Source: an uncultured Clostridia bacterium (GTDB lineage: Bacteria > Bacillota > Clostridia > Oscillospirales > Acutalibacteraceae). Taken from it: 17,511 bases of DNA. The stretch is from the NCBI GenBank assembly GCA_958436475.1, contig CAUBKG010000044.1, positions 1 to 17,511 of the forward strand. The letters are read 5' to 3'. How positions within the stretch are numbered: position 1 is the stretch's first letter; the number at the start of each line of letters is the position of its first letter. Positions 6,657 to 14,094 of the stretch are shown piece by piece. The notes under the pieces are model-generated. The model saw nothing but the letters and a program-made list of their open reading frames with translations, made no database searches and was not told the DNA's origin. Both the position numbers and the translations under genes were made by a program.

Positions 6657-8498
6657 ATGAATCCAAACTTAAAAGAGCTGCGGGAGAAATCCATGAAGCT
6701 TCCGCTCCAGCCCGGCGTATACATTATGAAGGATAAAACGGGCAATATTATATATATCGGCAAGGCGAAGCACCTCAAAAACCGGGTGAGCCAGTATTTC
6801 GGCTCGCAGGCCCGCCATGAGCCCAAGGTGCTCAAAATGGTGGAGCATGTGGACCACTTCGATTATATCGTGACAGACAGCGAGTTCGAAGCCCTCATCC
6901 TCGAATGCAGCCTCATCAAGCAGAACCAGCCGAAATACAATATCCTTCTGAAAGACGACAAGGGCTACCATTATATCAAGATAACGCCGCCGCCCTGGCG
7001 GAGGATCAGCGCCGTGCACCAGATCGATGACGACGGATCACAGTATATCGGCCCTTATTCGAGCTCGTTTGTGGTGTCGCAAACGGTGGAGGAGCTGCGG
7101 AAAATGTTCCGCCTTCCCACCTGCAGCCGAAGCTTTACCGAAGGCAAAAAGCAGCGCCCCTGCCTCAATTTCCACATCGGCAACTGCTGTGCACCCTGCG
7201 CGGGGAAGATTACCGCCAGGCAGTACGACGAACTGGTGGAGGATGCGCTCCGGTTTATCCGCACGGGGAGTGAGGAAACCCTCTCGGCGCTCGAGCGGCG
7301 CATGGAGCAGGCGGCGGAAAGCCTGGAATTTGAAAAGGCGGCCCAGCTCCGGGACCGGATCGCCGCCATCAAGCGGATCACCGAAAAGCAAAAGGTGGTT
7401 TTTTCCAAGGTAAAGGAGCAGGACGTCATCTGTGTGGTGCAGGGAGCAGGCACGGCCTGCTTCGAGGTGTTCCGCTTCCAGGCGGGCAGCCTGTGCGACG
7501 ACCAGCACTTCATGGTGGAAGAGTCGGCCGACCTTGCCGCCGCCCGCACGGAGTTCATGGAACGCTTTTATTCCCTGCGCAGCACGGTGCCGCCCAATAT
7601 TCTGGTGGACGGCGAGCTCGAAAACGAGGAGCTCCTCACCGAGTGGCTCTCATCCAAGGCGGGCCGCCGGGTGAAGATCCACAAGCCCCAGCGGGGTGAA
7701 AACGCCCGTCTGCTGGAAATGTGCCGCAACAATGCTTCCGAGCATCTCGCCATTTCCTTCGGGCGCGCGGGCAGGGAAACAAAGGCGCTCGATGAGCTTG
7801 CGCGCCTTTTGGGGTTGCCCGCCCCGCCCGAGCGCATTGAAGCATACGATATTTCCAATACGGCCGGCAGCGAAAACGTGGCCGGCATGGTGGTGTTCAC
7901 GGGAGGAAAACCCTGCAAATCCGATTACCGCAAGTTCAGGATCAAGGGCTTCGAGGGGCAGGACGACTATGCCTCCCTGCGCGAAACCATTGCGCGGCGT
8001 TTTGCACGGTATGAAGAGGAAAAGGAGTCCGGCAGGGGTTTCGGGGCCCTGCCCGACCTCATTTTGCTGGACGGCGGCGCAGGCCAGCTTTCGGCGGTAA
8101 AGCCGGTGCTGGAGGAAATGGGCTTCGGGGCTATTCCCACCTTCGGTATGGTGAAGGATTCCAAGCATAAAACGAGGGCCATCACGGGGAGCGGAGGCGA
8201 AATCGAGATTTCCCGCACGCGTGCCGCCTTCACGCTCGTTTCCGAAATCCAGGAGGAGGTGCACCGCTTCGCCATCACGTATCACCGGGCACGGCGGAAA
8301 AAGTCCACCCTCACTTCTCTCCTCACCTCCATCGAGGGCGTGGGCGAGGCCCGGGCAAAGGCATTGCTCCGCCGCTTCCGCACCGTTTCGGCTATCCGCG
8401 AGGCGGAGCCGGAGGCATTGGCAAACGTGCCGGGCATGACCCGGAAAACGGCGGAGGAAGTGTACCGCTTTTTCCACCCGCCGGGGCAGGAAGATTAA
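6657..8498 (+). CDS. uvrC: UvrABC excinuclease subunit C
   Basis: 613 residues, normal full length. UvrC makes both incisions flanking a DNA lesion after UvrA-UvrB loading. The domains are in order. The GIY-YIG nuclease is at 18-100 (GVYIMKD...IIYIGKAKHLKNRV) and makes the 3' cut. A Cys-containing segment (CLNFHIGNCCAPCAGKI) follows, then the UVR motif that binds UvrB (ERRMEQAAESLEFEKAAQLRDRI). The RNase H-like domain makes the 5' cut, with D398 in EAYDISNTAG, D472 in LLDGGAGQL, and DSKHKTR. The C-terminal tandem helix-hairpin-helix is SIEGVGEARAKALL and LANVPGMTRKTAEEV. A strong AAGGAGGGG precedes ATG 6657. It is preceded by a terminator hairpin and followed by a new promoter at 8502, so it is probably a single-gene unit. 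No defects seen. Confidence 0.97.
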   Translation: MNPNLKELREKSMKLPLQPGVYIMKDKTGNIIYIGKAKHLKNRVSQYFGSQARHEPKVLKMVEHVDHFDYIVTDSEFEALILECSLIKQNQPKYNILLKDDKGYHYIKITPPPWRRISAVHQIDDDGSQYIGPYSSSFVVSQTVEELRKMFRLPTCSRSFTEGKKQRPCLNFHIGNCCAPCAGKITARQYDELVEDALRFIRTGSEETLSALERRMEQAAESLEFEKAAQLRDRIAAIKRITEKQKVVFSKVKEQDVICVVQGAGTACFEVFRFQAGSLCDDQHFMVEESADLAAARTEFMERFYSLRSTVPPNILVDGELENEELLTEWLSSKAGRRVKIHKPQRGENARLLEMCRNNASEHLAISFGRAGRETKALDELARLLGLPAPPERIEAYDISNTAGSENVAGMVVFTGGKPCKSDYRKFRIKGFEGQDDYASLRETIARRFARYEEEKESGRGFGALPDLILLDGGAGQLSAVKPVLEEMGFGAIPTFGMVKDSKHKTRAITGSGGEIEISRTRAAFTLVSEIQEEVHRFAITYHRARRKKSTLTSLLTSIEGVGEARAKALLRRFRTVSAIREAEPEALANVPGMTRKTAEEVYRFFHPPGQED

Positions 8499-8501
8499 TC
8501 G

Positions 8502-8531
8502 TTGACAAACCCCTATATAAAGTGTGATAAT
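8502..8531 (+). promoter_or_regulatory. Promoter for the rsmD-coaD operon
   Basis: TTGACA (8502-8507) and GATAAT (8526-8531) with an 18-nt spacer, starting 4 nt after the uvrC stop codon. The consensus match is excellent. Confidence 0.75.
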
Positions 8532-8677
8532 AAGCTTGTGCGCGAAGGGGAAAAAAGCCGTTTTCAGGCGTTTTCTCCCTTTCCGGCACAAAAGCCTATA
8601 ACGAAAAAAAGCGGCCGCACGGTTTCTGCCGGCACTGCGCAGAAAAGAGAACCTGAGGCCGGGATAGGTGAACATTC
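8532..8677 (+). promoter_or_regulatory. Long leader of the rsmD operon with hairpin
   Basis: About 140 nt separate the predicted start of transcription from rsmD. GAAGGGGAAAA can pair with TTTTCTCCCTTTC around AAAAGCCGTTTTCAGGCG, and a GC-rich second half (GCGGCCGC...GGCCGGG) may fold too. No known riboswitch class is recognised. Confidence 0.35.
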
Positions 8678-9223
8678 ATGAGAGTCATTGCGGGAAGCGC
8701 TCGCTCCAGAAAACTGAAAACCCTGGAAGGGGAAGACGTCCGCCCTACCGTGGAACGGGTCAAGGAAGGGCTCTTCAGCGCCATCCAGTTCGATATTGAA
8801 GGAAGAAGGGTGCTGGACCTTTTCGGGGGCAGCGGCCAGCTCGGCATCGAGGCGCTCAGCCGGGGGGCGGCTTCTGCCGTGTTCACCGATATGCGCCGCG
8901 AGGCGGTGGATGTGATCCGGGAGAACCTTACGTCTGTCGGCCTTGCGAAAAACGCGCAGGTGGTGCAGACCGAAAGCCTCGATTACCTTCGTTCTTCGCG
9001 CTCGGTTTTTGATATCGTGTTTTTAGACCCGCCCTATGACAAGGGATGGCCCCAAAAAATATTCCCCCTTCTCACGCCGCACCTTTCACGCTATGCTATC
9101 GTTGTGTGTGAGCATTCAAAGAGGGAAGAGCTTCCCCCCACGCTCGGAGAGCTGGAGGAACGAAGGGATTACCGCTACGGCGCGACCCTCGTCACCATAT
9201 ACCGGGGAGGTATGAAGGAATGA
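8678..9223 (+). CDS. rsmD: 16S rRNA (guanine966-N2)-methyltransferase RsmD
   Basis: 181 residues, family length. It transfers a methyl group from SAM to N2 of G966 in 16S rRNA during small-subunit assembly. Visible motifs: N-terminal MRVIAGSARSRKLKTLEG...RPTVERVKEGLF, SAM motif I DLFGGSGQLGIEALSRGA, acidic motif II around FTDMRREAVD, and the catalytic FLDPPYDKGW. AGGTGA precedes ATG 8678. Its stop overlaps the coaD start as ATGA (9220-9223), showing translational coupling. The rsmD-coaD pair is a standard arrangement in Firmicutes. Confidence 0.95.
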   Translation: MRVIAGSARSRKLKTLEGEDVRPTVERVKEGLFSAIQFDIEGRRVLDLFGGSGQLGIEALSRGAASAVFTDMRREAVDVIRENLTSVGLAKNAQVVQTESLDYLRSSRSVFDIVFLDPPYDKGWPQKIFPLLTPHLSRYAIVVCEHSKREELPPTLGELEERRDYRYGATLVTIYRGGMKE

Positions 9224-9708
9224 GAACAGCAGTCTGCCCGGGCAGCTTTGACCCGGTTACATACGGCCATCTGGACATCATCCAGAGGGCCAGCCGGATT
9301 TTTGACAAGGTCATCGTGGTCGTGCTTCCGAACAACGCGAAGCAGACCGTATTTACCGTGGAAGAGCGGATGGACCTCATCCGCCGGGTGACCGCCGGCA
9401 TCCCCAACGTGGAGATCGATTGTTACGACGGCCTCCTGGCCGACTATACCCGTCAGAAATCGGCTATTGCCATTGTGAAGGGCCTGCGCGCCGTGTCCGA
9501 TTTCGAATACGAATTCCAGCAGGCGCTCACCAATAAAAAACTGAACCCGGAGGCCGAAACCGTTTTTCTCACCACGAGCGGGGAAAATATGTATTTGAGC
9601 TCGAGCATCGTCAAATCGGTGGCGTGCATGAATGGAGACATTTCCGATTTCGTTCCTCCCTGCATTTTGGAAGATATCAAGCAGAGGCTCTATAGGAAGG
9701 GGAAATAA
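9220..9708 (+). CDS. coaD: Phosphopantetheine adenylyltransferase
   Basis: 162 residues, the normal size. It adenylates 4'-phosphopantetheine with ATP to dephospho-CoA, the fourth step of coenzyme A synthesis, in the cytoplasm. Nucleotidyltransferase signatures are visible: MRTAVCPGSFDPVTYGHLDII (with the TxGH motif as TYGH) and the C-terminal YLSSSIVKSVA loop. KGLRAVSDFEYEFQQALTNKKL is characteristic of CoaD. It is translationally coupled to rsmD by a 4-nt overlap and followed 3 nt later by the coiled-coil gene, so the three form one operon. Confidence 0.97.
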   Translation: MRTAVCPGSFDPVTYGHLDIIQRASRIFDKVIVVVLPNNAKQTVFTVEERMDLIRRVTAGIPNVEIDCYDGLLADYTRQKSAIAIVKGLRAVSDFEYEFQQALTNKKLNPEAETVFLTTSGENMYLSSSIVKSVACMNGDISDFVPPCILEDIKQRLYRKGK

Positions 9709-9711
9709 CAG

Positions 9712-10203
9712 ATGAATACGGTGGAAGAATTACTCGATAAATTGGACGATATCCTGGAAGACGGATTTAAAATGCCGCTGATGGGCGGGCGCAGCGTGAT
9801 CGATTCCGAGCATGTGCGCTCCGTGGTGGATGAGATCCGCCTCCATTTGCCGCGTGAGATCAAGGAATCCGTGCGCATTGTGGAAGACCGGGAAAACATC
9901 ATCCGGGATGCGAAAAAGGAAGCCGAGGGCATCGTACGCGCCGCGGAGGAACGCGCCCGCGCACTGGTAGCCCAGCATGAGATCATGCGGCAGGCGCAGG
10001 GCAAGGCCAATGAGATGCTGAGCCAGGCGCAGGCAAAATCACGCGAGATGCGCCGCGCCGCGCAGGAGTATGTGGACGATTTGATGTGCCGTGCGGACGA
10101 AGGGCTGACCGCCAACCTCGCCGAGGTGCGGAAAACGCGCGCTTCGCTCAAATCCACCGTGCAGCCACAGCCGGTTCCTCAGAACATCGCTAAAAAGCAG
10201 TAA
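9712..10203 (+). CDS. Coiled-coil protein of the vacuolar-ATPase-subunit-H-like family
   Basis: 163 residues, highly charged, with a predicted continuous alpha-helical coiled coil from about residue 45 to 125 (EIKESVRIVEDRENIIRDAK, KEAEGIVRAAEERARALVAQ, and so on). The alanine-rich heptads resemble the ATP synthase b/E/H stalk subunits, and such proteins are commonly labelled ATPase. The N-terminus (MNTVEELLDKLDDILEDGFKMPLMGGRSVIDSEHV) is typical of a Firmicutes protein placed next to coaD, sometimes compared with DivIVA-like scaffolds. No membrane segment is present, so a true ATP synthase stalk is unlikely. It is the last gene of the rsmD-coaD operon and is followed by a terminator. Its molecular role is unknown. 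Confidence 0.75.
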   Translation: MNTVEELLDKLDDILEDGFKMPLMGGRSVIDSEHVRSVVDEIRLHLPREIKESVRIVEDRENIIRDAKKEAEGIVRAAEERARALVAQHEIMRQAQGKANEMLSQAQAKSREMRRAAQEYVDDLMCRADEGLTANLAEVRKTRASLKSTVQPQPVPQNIAKKQ

Positions 10204-10214
10204 ATGGGATTTTA

Positions 10215-10258
10215 AACGCCTGGCAGATGGGATGTATTTTCCCCTCCGGGCGTTTTTT
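10215..10258 (+). terminator. Rho-independent terminator of the rsmD-coaD operon
   Basis: AACGCCTGG (10215-10223) pairs with CCGGGCGTT (10246-10254), a 9-bp stem running into six T. It lies 11 nt after the stop codon of the coiled-coil gene. Confidence 0.85.
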
Positions 10259-10293
10259 CATCATCAGAAGACCGCAGAAGGGGGAAAAGCTCC

Positions 10294-10482
10294 ATGAAAA
10301 AAGAATGTTTGGCGGAAAAGGACCTGTATCTCGTCAAAGCCATCGGGCTGTGCGGCCTTGCGGCGATTTTGTTTTATTGCCTGCACTGTGAAGTATTATC
10401 GGTTGTCACGTGCGGCCTGGGGATGGCGATCCTTTTTGTTTTATTCGTTTATACCGTGCTCCGCGTGCGCCGCGGGGAATAG
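10294..10482 (+). CDS. Small two-helix membrane protein, unknown
   Basis: 62 residues. A charged N-terminus (MKKECLAEKDLY) is followed by two hydrophobic segments, roughly 13-32 (VKAIGLCGLAAILFYCLHC) and 34-56 (VLSVVTCGLGMAILFVLFVY), and a basic end (RVRRGE), predicting a short hairpin in the membrane. GGGGG lies about 11 nt upstream of ATG 10294. It follows the operon terminator and precedes the MGMT gene by 27 nt, so the two may be cotranscribed. No family recognised. Confidence 0.55.
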   Translation: MKKECLAEKDLYLVKAIGLCGLAAILFYCLHCEVLSVVTCGLGMAILFVLFVYTVLRVRRGE

Positions 10483-10509
10483 CGCGAAAATACGGGGGTG
10501 CCTTAACCT

Positions 10510-10830
10510 GTGAAGGAAAATACTTTTCAGAAGGTATATGCCGTTGTGATGAAAATTCCTTACGGAAAAGTCGCCACATACGGGCAGATAGCGGCTTATG
10601 CGGGCAATCCCCGCTGGTCGCGCGTGGTGGGGTTCGCCCTGCACGTGAACCCCGACCCGGAGCATATCCCGTGTTATCGCGTCGTCAACCGGATGGGGGA
10701 GGTTTCTTCCGCGTTCGCCTTCGGCGGGGAGAACCGCCAGGTCGAGCTGCTGGAGGCGGAGGGGGTCCGCTTTCTCGAAAACGGGCGGGTGGATATGGAG
10801 CATTTTTTGTGGGACGGCTTGGAGGGCTGA
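10510..10830 (+). CDS. MGMT-family protein (alkyltransferase-like), short form
   Basis: 106 residues, equal to just the C-terminal DNA-binding and active-site domain of O6-methylguanine-DNA methyltransferase. Visible features: VYAVVMKIPYGKVATYGQIAAYAG (wing and helix-turn-helix), NPRWSRVVGFALHVNP with the DNA-flipping Arg region, and IPCYRVVN with Cys55 at the methyl-acceptor position. In full methyltransferases the motif is PCHRV, while alkyltransferase-like proteins usually carry Trp in place of Cys. Here Cys is kept but His is replaced by Tyr, so activity is uncertain; it may recognise alkylated guanine and recruit excision repair. GTG 10510 is the start, with GGGGGTG 9 nt upstream. uvrC, the likely partner pathway, lies 2 kb upstream. 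Confidence 0.85.
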   Translation: MKENTFQKVYAVVMKIPYGKVATYGQIAAYAGNPRWSRVVGFALHVNPDPEHIPCYRVVNRMGEVSSAFAFGGENRQVELLEAEGVRFLENGRVDMEHFLWDGLEG

Positions 10831-10845
10831 AGCATCGGCCGTCCC
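10811..10845 (+). terminator. Possible terminator overlapping the MGMT stop
   Basis: GGGACGGC (10811-10818) and GCCGTCCC (10838-10845) form a perfect 8-bp stem, and a pyrimidine-rich CTTTCTTTTT tract begins about 10 nt after. The gap before the T-run makes it weak. Confidence 0.35.
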
Positions 10846-10877
10846 TGCCGCCCCGCTTTCTTTTTATATAGGGATAT

Positions 10878-11185
10878 GGTATAATAACCGCAAAGCGGTT
10901 ATTATACCGGCTTTATGCCCCCACGCCGCAGGAGCGGCGGGATGGGCAATTATACCATTCACGCTCCGCGTTCATGGTATAATAACCCCACGGCGGCGCG
11001 GTGGAACGCGCCGGAGCGGCGTTGCCGCCCCCGAAAATCAGAGATTTTCCCCGTGTGAACATTTTACCACCAAAAGGCGGCGCTGCGGCGCCGCGCGCGG
11101 CAAGGGCCGCTTACAAACGCTACGCGTTTGCTTTTGTGGTATAATAACCGCAAAGCAGATATTATACCGGCTTTATGCCCCCACG
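10878..11185. repeat. Cluster of GGTATAATAACC palindromic repeats
   Basis: Three related elements. The first, 10878-10908, is a perfect 14-bp palindrome with an AAA loop. The second, 10949-10983, is ATTATACCAT/ATGGTATAAT with an inner ACGC/GCGT stem. The third, 11138-11168, is an imperfect copy of the first. Copies one and three are offset by exactly 260 bp and share a further GGCTTTATGCCCCCACG downstream, with two mismatches in the first 48 bases. Between them lie further stems: GAAAATC/GATTTTC (11033-11049), ACCACCAAAAG with CTTTTGTGGT (11066-11076, 11131-11140) and CAAACGC/GCGTTTG (11114-11130). This is typical of dispersed intergenic palindromes (REP or MITE-like). Each TGGTATAAT also reads as an extended -10 box. 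Confidence 0.75.
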
Positions 11186-11327
11186 CGCGAAGCGGCGGGC
11201 AGCGCTGGAGGCCGATGGATCGCAGTGATGCCTGCGCGGCGTGTGGTTCTCTCTGTGCCGGAGCAGGAATAAGATATTTGGGATGGGAAAACGGAGTGGA
11301 ATCCGTTGCTGAAGGGGGAAACACAAG
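11186..11327 (+). other. Leader of the alpha-glucosidase gene
   Basis: No gene is supported. The GAAGGGGGAAA at 11311-11321 is the ribosome-binding site for the glucosidase. The only clear -10-like sequences upstream are in the palindromic repeats, so one of these may provide the promoter. Confidence 0.3.
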
Positions 11328-13043
11328 ATGGAATGGTGGAAGAACCGGGCGGTGTATCAAATTTACCCGCGCAGCTTTCTCGATACCACGGGAAACGGCA
11401 TGGGAGACCTCAGGGGCGTAACCGCAAAGCTGGATTATCTCGAGCGGCTGGGCGTGGGGGCCATATGGCTCTGCCCGGTGTTTGAATCGCCGCAGAAGGA
11501 CAATGGGTACGACGTGAGCGACTATCGCCGCATCGACCCGGCCTATGGTACCAACGAGGATATGCAGGAGCTGATCCGCGAGGCGCATGCGCGGAATATC
11601 AAAGTGATTCTCGACCTGGTGGTCAATCACACGAGCAACCAGCACCCCTGGTTCCAGATGAGCCGGGATAAAAACAGCCCCTACCGCGATTTTTACTATT
11701 GGCGCCCGGGAAAGGCGGGCGGCGAGCCGAGCAATTGGGGCGGTGAGTTCACCGAATCGGCCTGGACGTACGACGAGCAGAGCGGCGAATACTATTTTCA
11801 CACCTTCTCGCCCGAGCAGCCGGACCTCAACTGGAACAACCCGCAGGTGATAAAGGAAGTCATGAAGATCATGCGCTTCTGGCAGGACCAGGGGGTGGAC
11901 GGCTGGCGCATCGACGCCATTCCCTATATCGATAAGCGGCCGGACTTCAAGGATTACGACCCGAAGGATTTTCCGGAGGGCCAAACCCATTTTATGGGCG
12001 ATTACCATTATAAAAACGGCCGGCTGTACGATTTCATCCGGCTTTTGAACGATAACGTCTGGTCCAAATATCCTGAGTGCATGCGCGTGGCGGAGCTCGG
12101 CGGGGAGTTCACCGTGAAGGATATCCTGCGTTATACGGCGGACGGAACCGCCTTTACCATGTGCTTCACCTTCGACCATATGGGCTTTGACGCAGACCCG
12201 CATTCGAAAAACGGCAAGTGGTCGAAAAAGGAATTCGATTTTAAGGGCTTCAAGAAGAATTTTGCTTACTGGCAGCAGCTCAACCGCGCAGGCGGCAACG
12301 TTGCGCTTTACATGAACAACCACGACCAGCCGAGGGCCGTATCCCGCTTTGTGGACTGTACCGGCTACCGCGGGGAATACGCCAAAACGCTCGCCATCAT
12401 GCTGCACCTCATGGGCGGCACGCCGTATATTTACCAGGGCGAAGAAATCGGCATGACCAACTGCCCCTTTGAAAAGGACGAATACCGCGACCTGGAATTT
12501 GTAAACGCTTATCACGATTTTGTGGAAACCGGCCGCATGAGCGAGGAAGAGTTCCTGCGCATGACCGCCTACCGGGGAAGGGATAATTCCCGCACCCCCA
12601 TGCAGTGGAACGCGGAGGAAAACGCCGGGTTTACCGAAGGGACTCCGTGGATCAAGGTGAATCCGAATTATGAGGATATCAACGTGGAATCCCAGCTCGA
12701 CGACCCGGGCTCTGTTTTCAGCTGCTATCGCCGCCTGCTCGCACTCCGGCGCGATTACCCGGTGATTCAGTCGGGCGCCTTCCGCCTGCTGCGGGAGCGG
12801 GATCCCGCCTGCTTTACGTATCTCCGCAAGCTCGGCGGGCAAACGCTCTATGTTGCCTGCAACTTTACCGGCAAGCCGGTCACGCGCACCCTGCCGCTGT
12901 CTCTCGTGGGAGAAAGGGGGAAAATGCTCGTCAGCAGCTATGCGGACAGCGCCGTTCCCAAATTCCGCTTTACCCTTCGCCCGTTTGAATCCTTCGGCGT
13001 GCTCTTTTTCCGCCCGGGCGAGCAGGAAGGAGGGGCGGAATGA
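11328..13043 (+). CDS. GH13 alpha-glucosidase (oligo-1,6-glucosidase type), cytoplasmic
   Basis: 571 residues, no signal peptide. It hydrolyses alpha-glucosidic bonds of short malto- or isomalto-oligosaccharides. GH13 conserved regions are all present: DLVVNHTSNQHPWF (region I), GWRIDAIPYI with nucleophile D196 (region II), RVAELGGE with acid/base E256 (region III) and YMNNHDQPRAVSR with D333 (region IV). The opening EWWKNRAVYQIYPRSFLDTTGNGMGDLRG and the late SRTPMQWNAEENAGF match the oligo-1,6-glucosidase / trehalose-6-phosphate hydrolase branch; sequence alone does not separate these. VNHT at region I suggests alpha-1,6 or mixed rather than strict sucrose specificity, which is tentative. 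Its stop overlaps the next gene as ATGA (13040-13043), so they are cotranscribed. Confidence 0.92.
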   Translation: MEWWKNRAVYQIYPRSFLDTTGNGMGDLRGVTAKLDYLERLGVGAIWLCPVFESPQKDNGYDVSDYRRIDPAYGTNEDMQELIREAHARNIKVILDLVVNHTSNQHPWFQMSRDKNSPYRDFYYWRPGKAGGEPSNWGGEFTESAWTYDEQSGEYYFHTFSPEQPDLNWNNPQVIKEVMKIMRFWQDQGVDGWRIDAIPYIDKRPDFKDYDPKDFPEGQTHFMGDYHYKNGRLYDFIRLLNDNVWSKYPECMRVAELGGEFTVKDILRYTADGTAFTMCFTFDHMGFDADPHSKNGKWSKKEFDFKGFKKNFAYWQQLNRAGGNVALYMNNHDQPRAVSRFVDCTGYRGEYAKTLAIMLHLMGGTPYIYQGEEIGMTNCPFEKDEYRDLEFVNAYHDFVETGRMSEEEFLRMTAYRGRDNSRTPMQWNAEENAGFTEGTPWIKVNPNYEDINVESQLDDPGSVFSCYRRLLALRRDYPVIQSGAFRLLRERDPACFTYLRKLGGQTLYVACNFTGKPVTRTLPLSLVGERGKMLVSSYADSAVPKFRFTLRPFESFGVLFFRPGEQEGGAE

Positions 13044-13615
13044 GCCCGCTGCGGGCCCTCGGCACCCGCCGCTTGGAGGGGGAGCGTGTGCTGCTCCGCC
13101 CCTTCACGATGGGCGATGTGGAGGATATGTTCAGTAACTGGGCGAATGATTACGACGTCACCCGTTACCTCACCTGGCGGCCGCACGGCTCGATCGAGAT
13201 CACCCGAAACGTGGTGAGCGGGTGGGTGCGGGATTACAGTGATTCCTCCTACCACTGGGCGATCGAGGCCAAGGGGTTCGGAAAGGCTGTGGGCTCCATC
13301 TCGGTGGTGCATCAGAAGGAAAGCGACGGCCGGTGCGAGATCGGCTACTGCCTCGGCCAAAGCTTCTGGAATTACGGGCTGATGACTGAATCGGTAAGCC
13401 TTGTGTGCGATTATCTGCTGAATGAAGTGGGATTCCGGCGTATCCAGGCAACGTATCATGTGGCCAATCCCGCGGCCGGAAAGGTGCTTCATAAAATAGG
13501 CTTCCGGCAGGAGGGAATCCTGCGGCAGTTTGCGCTGGACGATACCGGCAAGCCGATCGACGTTTGCATTTGCTCTCTGCTGCAGGGGGAATACCCCCCT
13601 CCCAAAGACATATAG
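13040..13615 (+). CDS. RimJ/RimL-type GNAT acetyltransferase
   Basis: 191 residues. The layout is that of the RimJ/RimL/YdaF group of N-acetyltransferases: TRRLEGERVLLRPFTMGDVEDMFSNWANDYDVTRYLTW at the start, CEIGYCLGQSFWNYGLMTESVSLV around the acetyl-CoA site, and FRRIQATYHVANPAAGKVLHKIGFRQEGILRQF near the end. Family members acetylate ribosomal proteins or small amines; the substrate here is unknown. The start is ATG 13040, overlapping the glucosidase stop by 4 nt. GGAGGGGCGG just upstream serves as ribosome-binding site. Translational coupling to a glucosidase may be only convenience of layout. Confidence 0.85.
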   Translation: MSPLRALGTRRLEGERVLLRPFTMGDVEDMFSNWANDYDVTRYLTWRPHGSIEITRNVVSGWVRDYSDSSYHWAIEAKGFGKAVGSISVVHQKESDGRCEIGYCLGQSFWNYGLMTESVSLVCDYLLNEVGFRRIQATYHVANPAAGKVLHKIGFRQEGILRQFALDDTGKPIDVCICSLLQGEYPPPKDI

Positions 13616-13766
13616 GAGCCTGAGGTGTGGGGCCGCCCGGCGTCAGAAATAAAACTCTAACATCACGGATTCTTTATTTTGGAATAATTGGATTCATAAA
13701 CCGCAGATTTTTTTCGAAATTCTTGTGAATTTATCGCTAAAAATGATAAATAGTATAAAATTATGC
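13616..13766. other. AT-rich intergenic stretch upstream of an RNA promoter
   Basis: I see no gene here. The AT content rises sharply towards 13766, which could be an upstream (UP) element for the promoter at 13767. Confidence 0.3.
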
Positions 13767-13794
13767 TTTACAAAAGAAAAAAGTATGTTATAAT
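13767..13794 (+). promoter_or_regulatory. Strong promoter for a non-coding RNA
   Basis: TTTACA (13767-13772) and a perfect TATAAT (13789-13794), 16-nt spacer, in an AT-rich context. The predicted start, about 13801, coincides with the base of a GGAAAA/TTTTCC hairpin and no protein start follows. Confidence 0.75.
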
Positions 13795-13800
13795 ACGGTT

Positions 13801-13982
13801 GGAAAATAGATGTTTTCCAAAACCTTGGGCAACAGGATTTCCATCAAACGGGGCCGGAGGGTTCGTTCCGGTTCGGTTTGTCCGGCTTTTGCCGGAAGGA
13901 AAAGGGCGCTTCTACGCATTTGGGGATTAGAATATTGGGAAAAGGGAAAAGACGCCGTTCTCTGAACGGCGCTTTTCCGTTT
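13801..13982 (+). ncRNA. Structured non-coding RNA, possibly a raiA-motif RNA
   Basis: A transcript of about 180 nt lies between a strong promoter and a terminator and carries no credible ORF. Helices in order: GGAAAA/TTTTCC at the 5' end (13801-13818); CCGGA...TTCCGG enclosing GGGTTCGTT, which looks like a tRNA T-loop; CCGGC-TTTT-GCCGG; and a 15-bp terminator stem (13945-13960 with 13964-13978, one bulged A). The single-stranded TTGGGCAACAGGATTTCCATC between the first helices looks conserved in style. Length, clostridial context and the T-loop-like element recall the raiA motif, a structured RNA widespread in Clostridia. I cannot verify this by alignment. 6S, SRP and tmRNA do not fit. Confidence 0.55.
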
Positions 13983-14094
13983 GGCCCCGGGATACGGAGG
14001 CTTTTACGCAAACCGTGTAACCCGGGCTTACACGTTCCGGTAAACTTGCAAAGCGTCGGTGTTACCCTTATACACCGGGGGGATCGCTACGCGA

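Noticed and set aside
7650..8675. 341-codon minus-strand open frame, and similar ones at 1727-2854, 2900-3748 and 16281-17291
   Set aside because: All lie opposite strongly supported genes (uvrC, ligase, amylase), are rich in His, Arg and Gly, and show no family motif.
10878..11185. CRISPR array
   Set aside because: The repeats are few, variable and palindromic with no regular spacers, and no cas gene is present.
11064..12842. 592-codon minus-strand open frame
   Set aside because: Antisense shadow of the GH13 glucosidase caused by GC-rich codons; no start signals and composition unlike a protein.
13860..13912. SRP RNA (CCGGAAGGAA-like sequence)
   Set aside because: The invariant GCAG following GGAAG and the long rod structure are absent.
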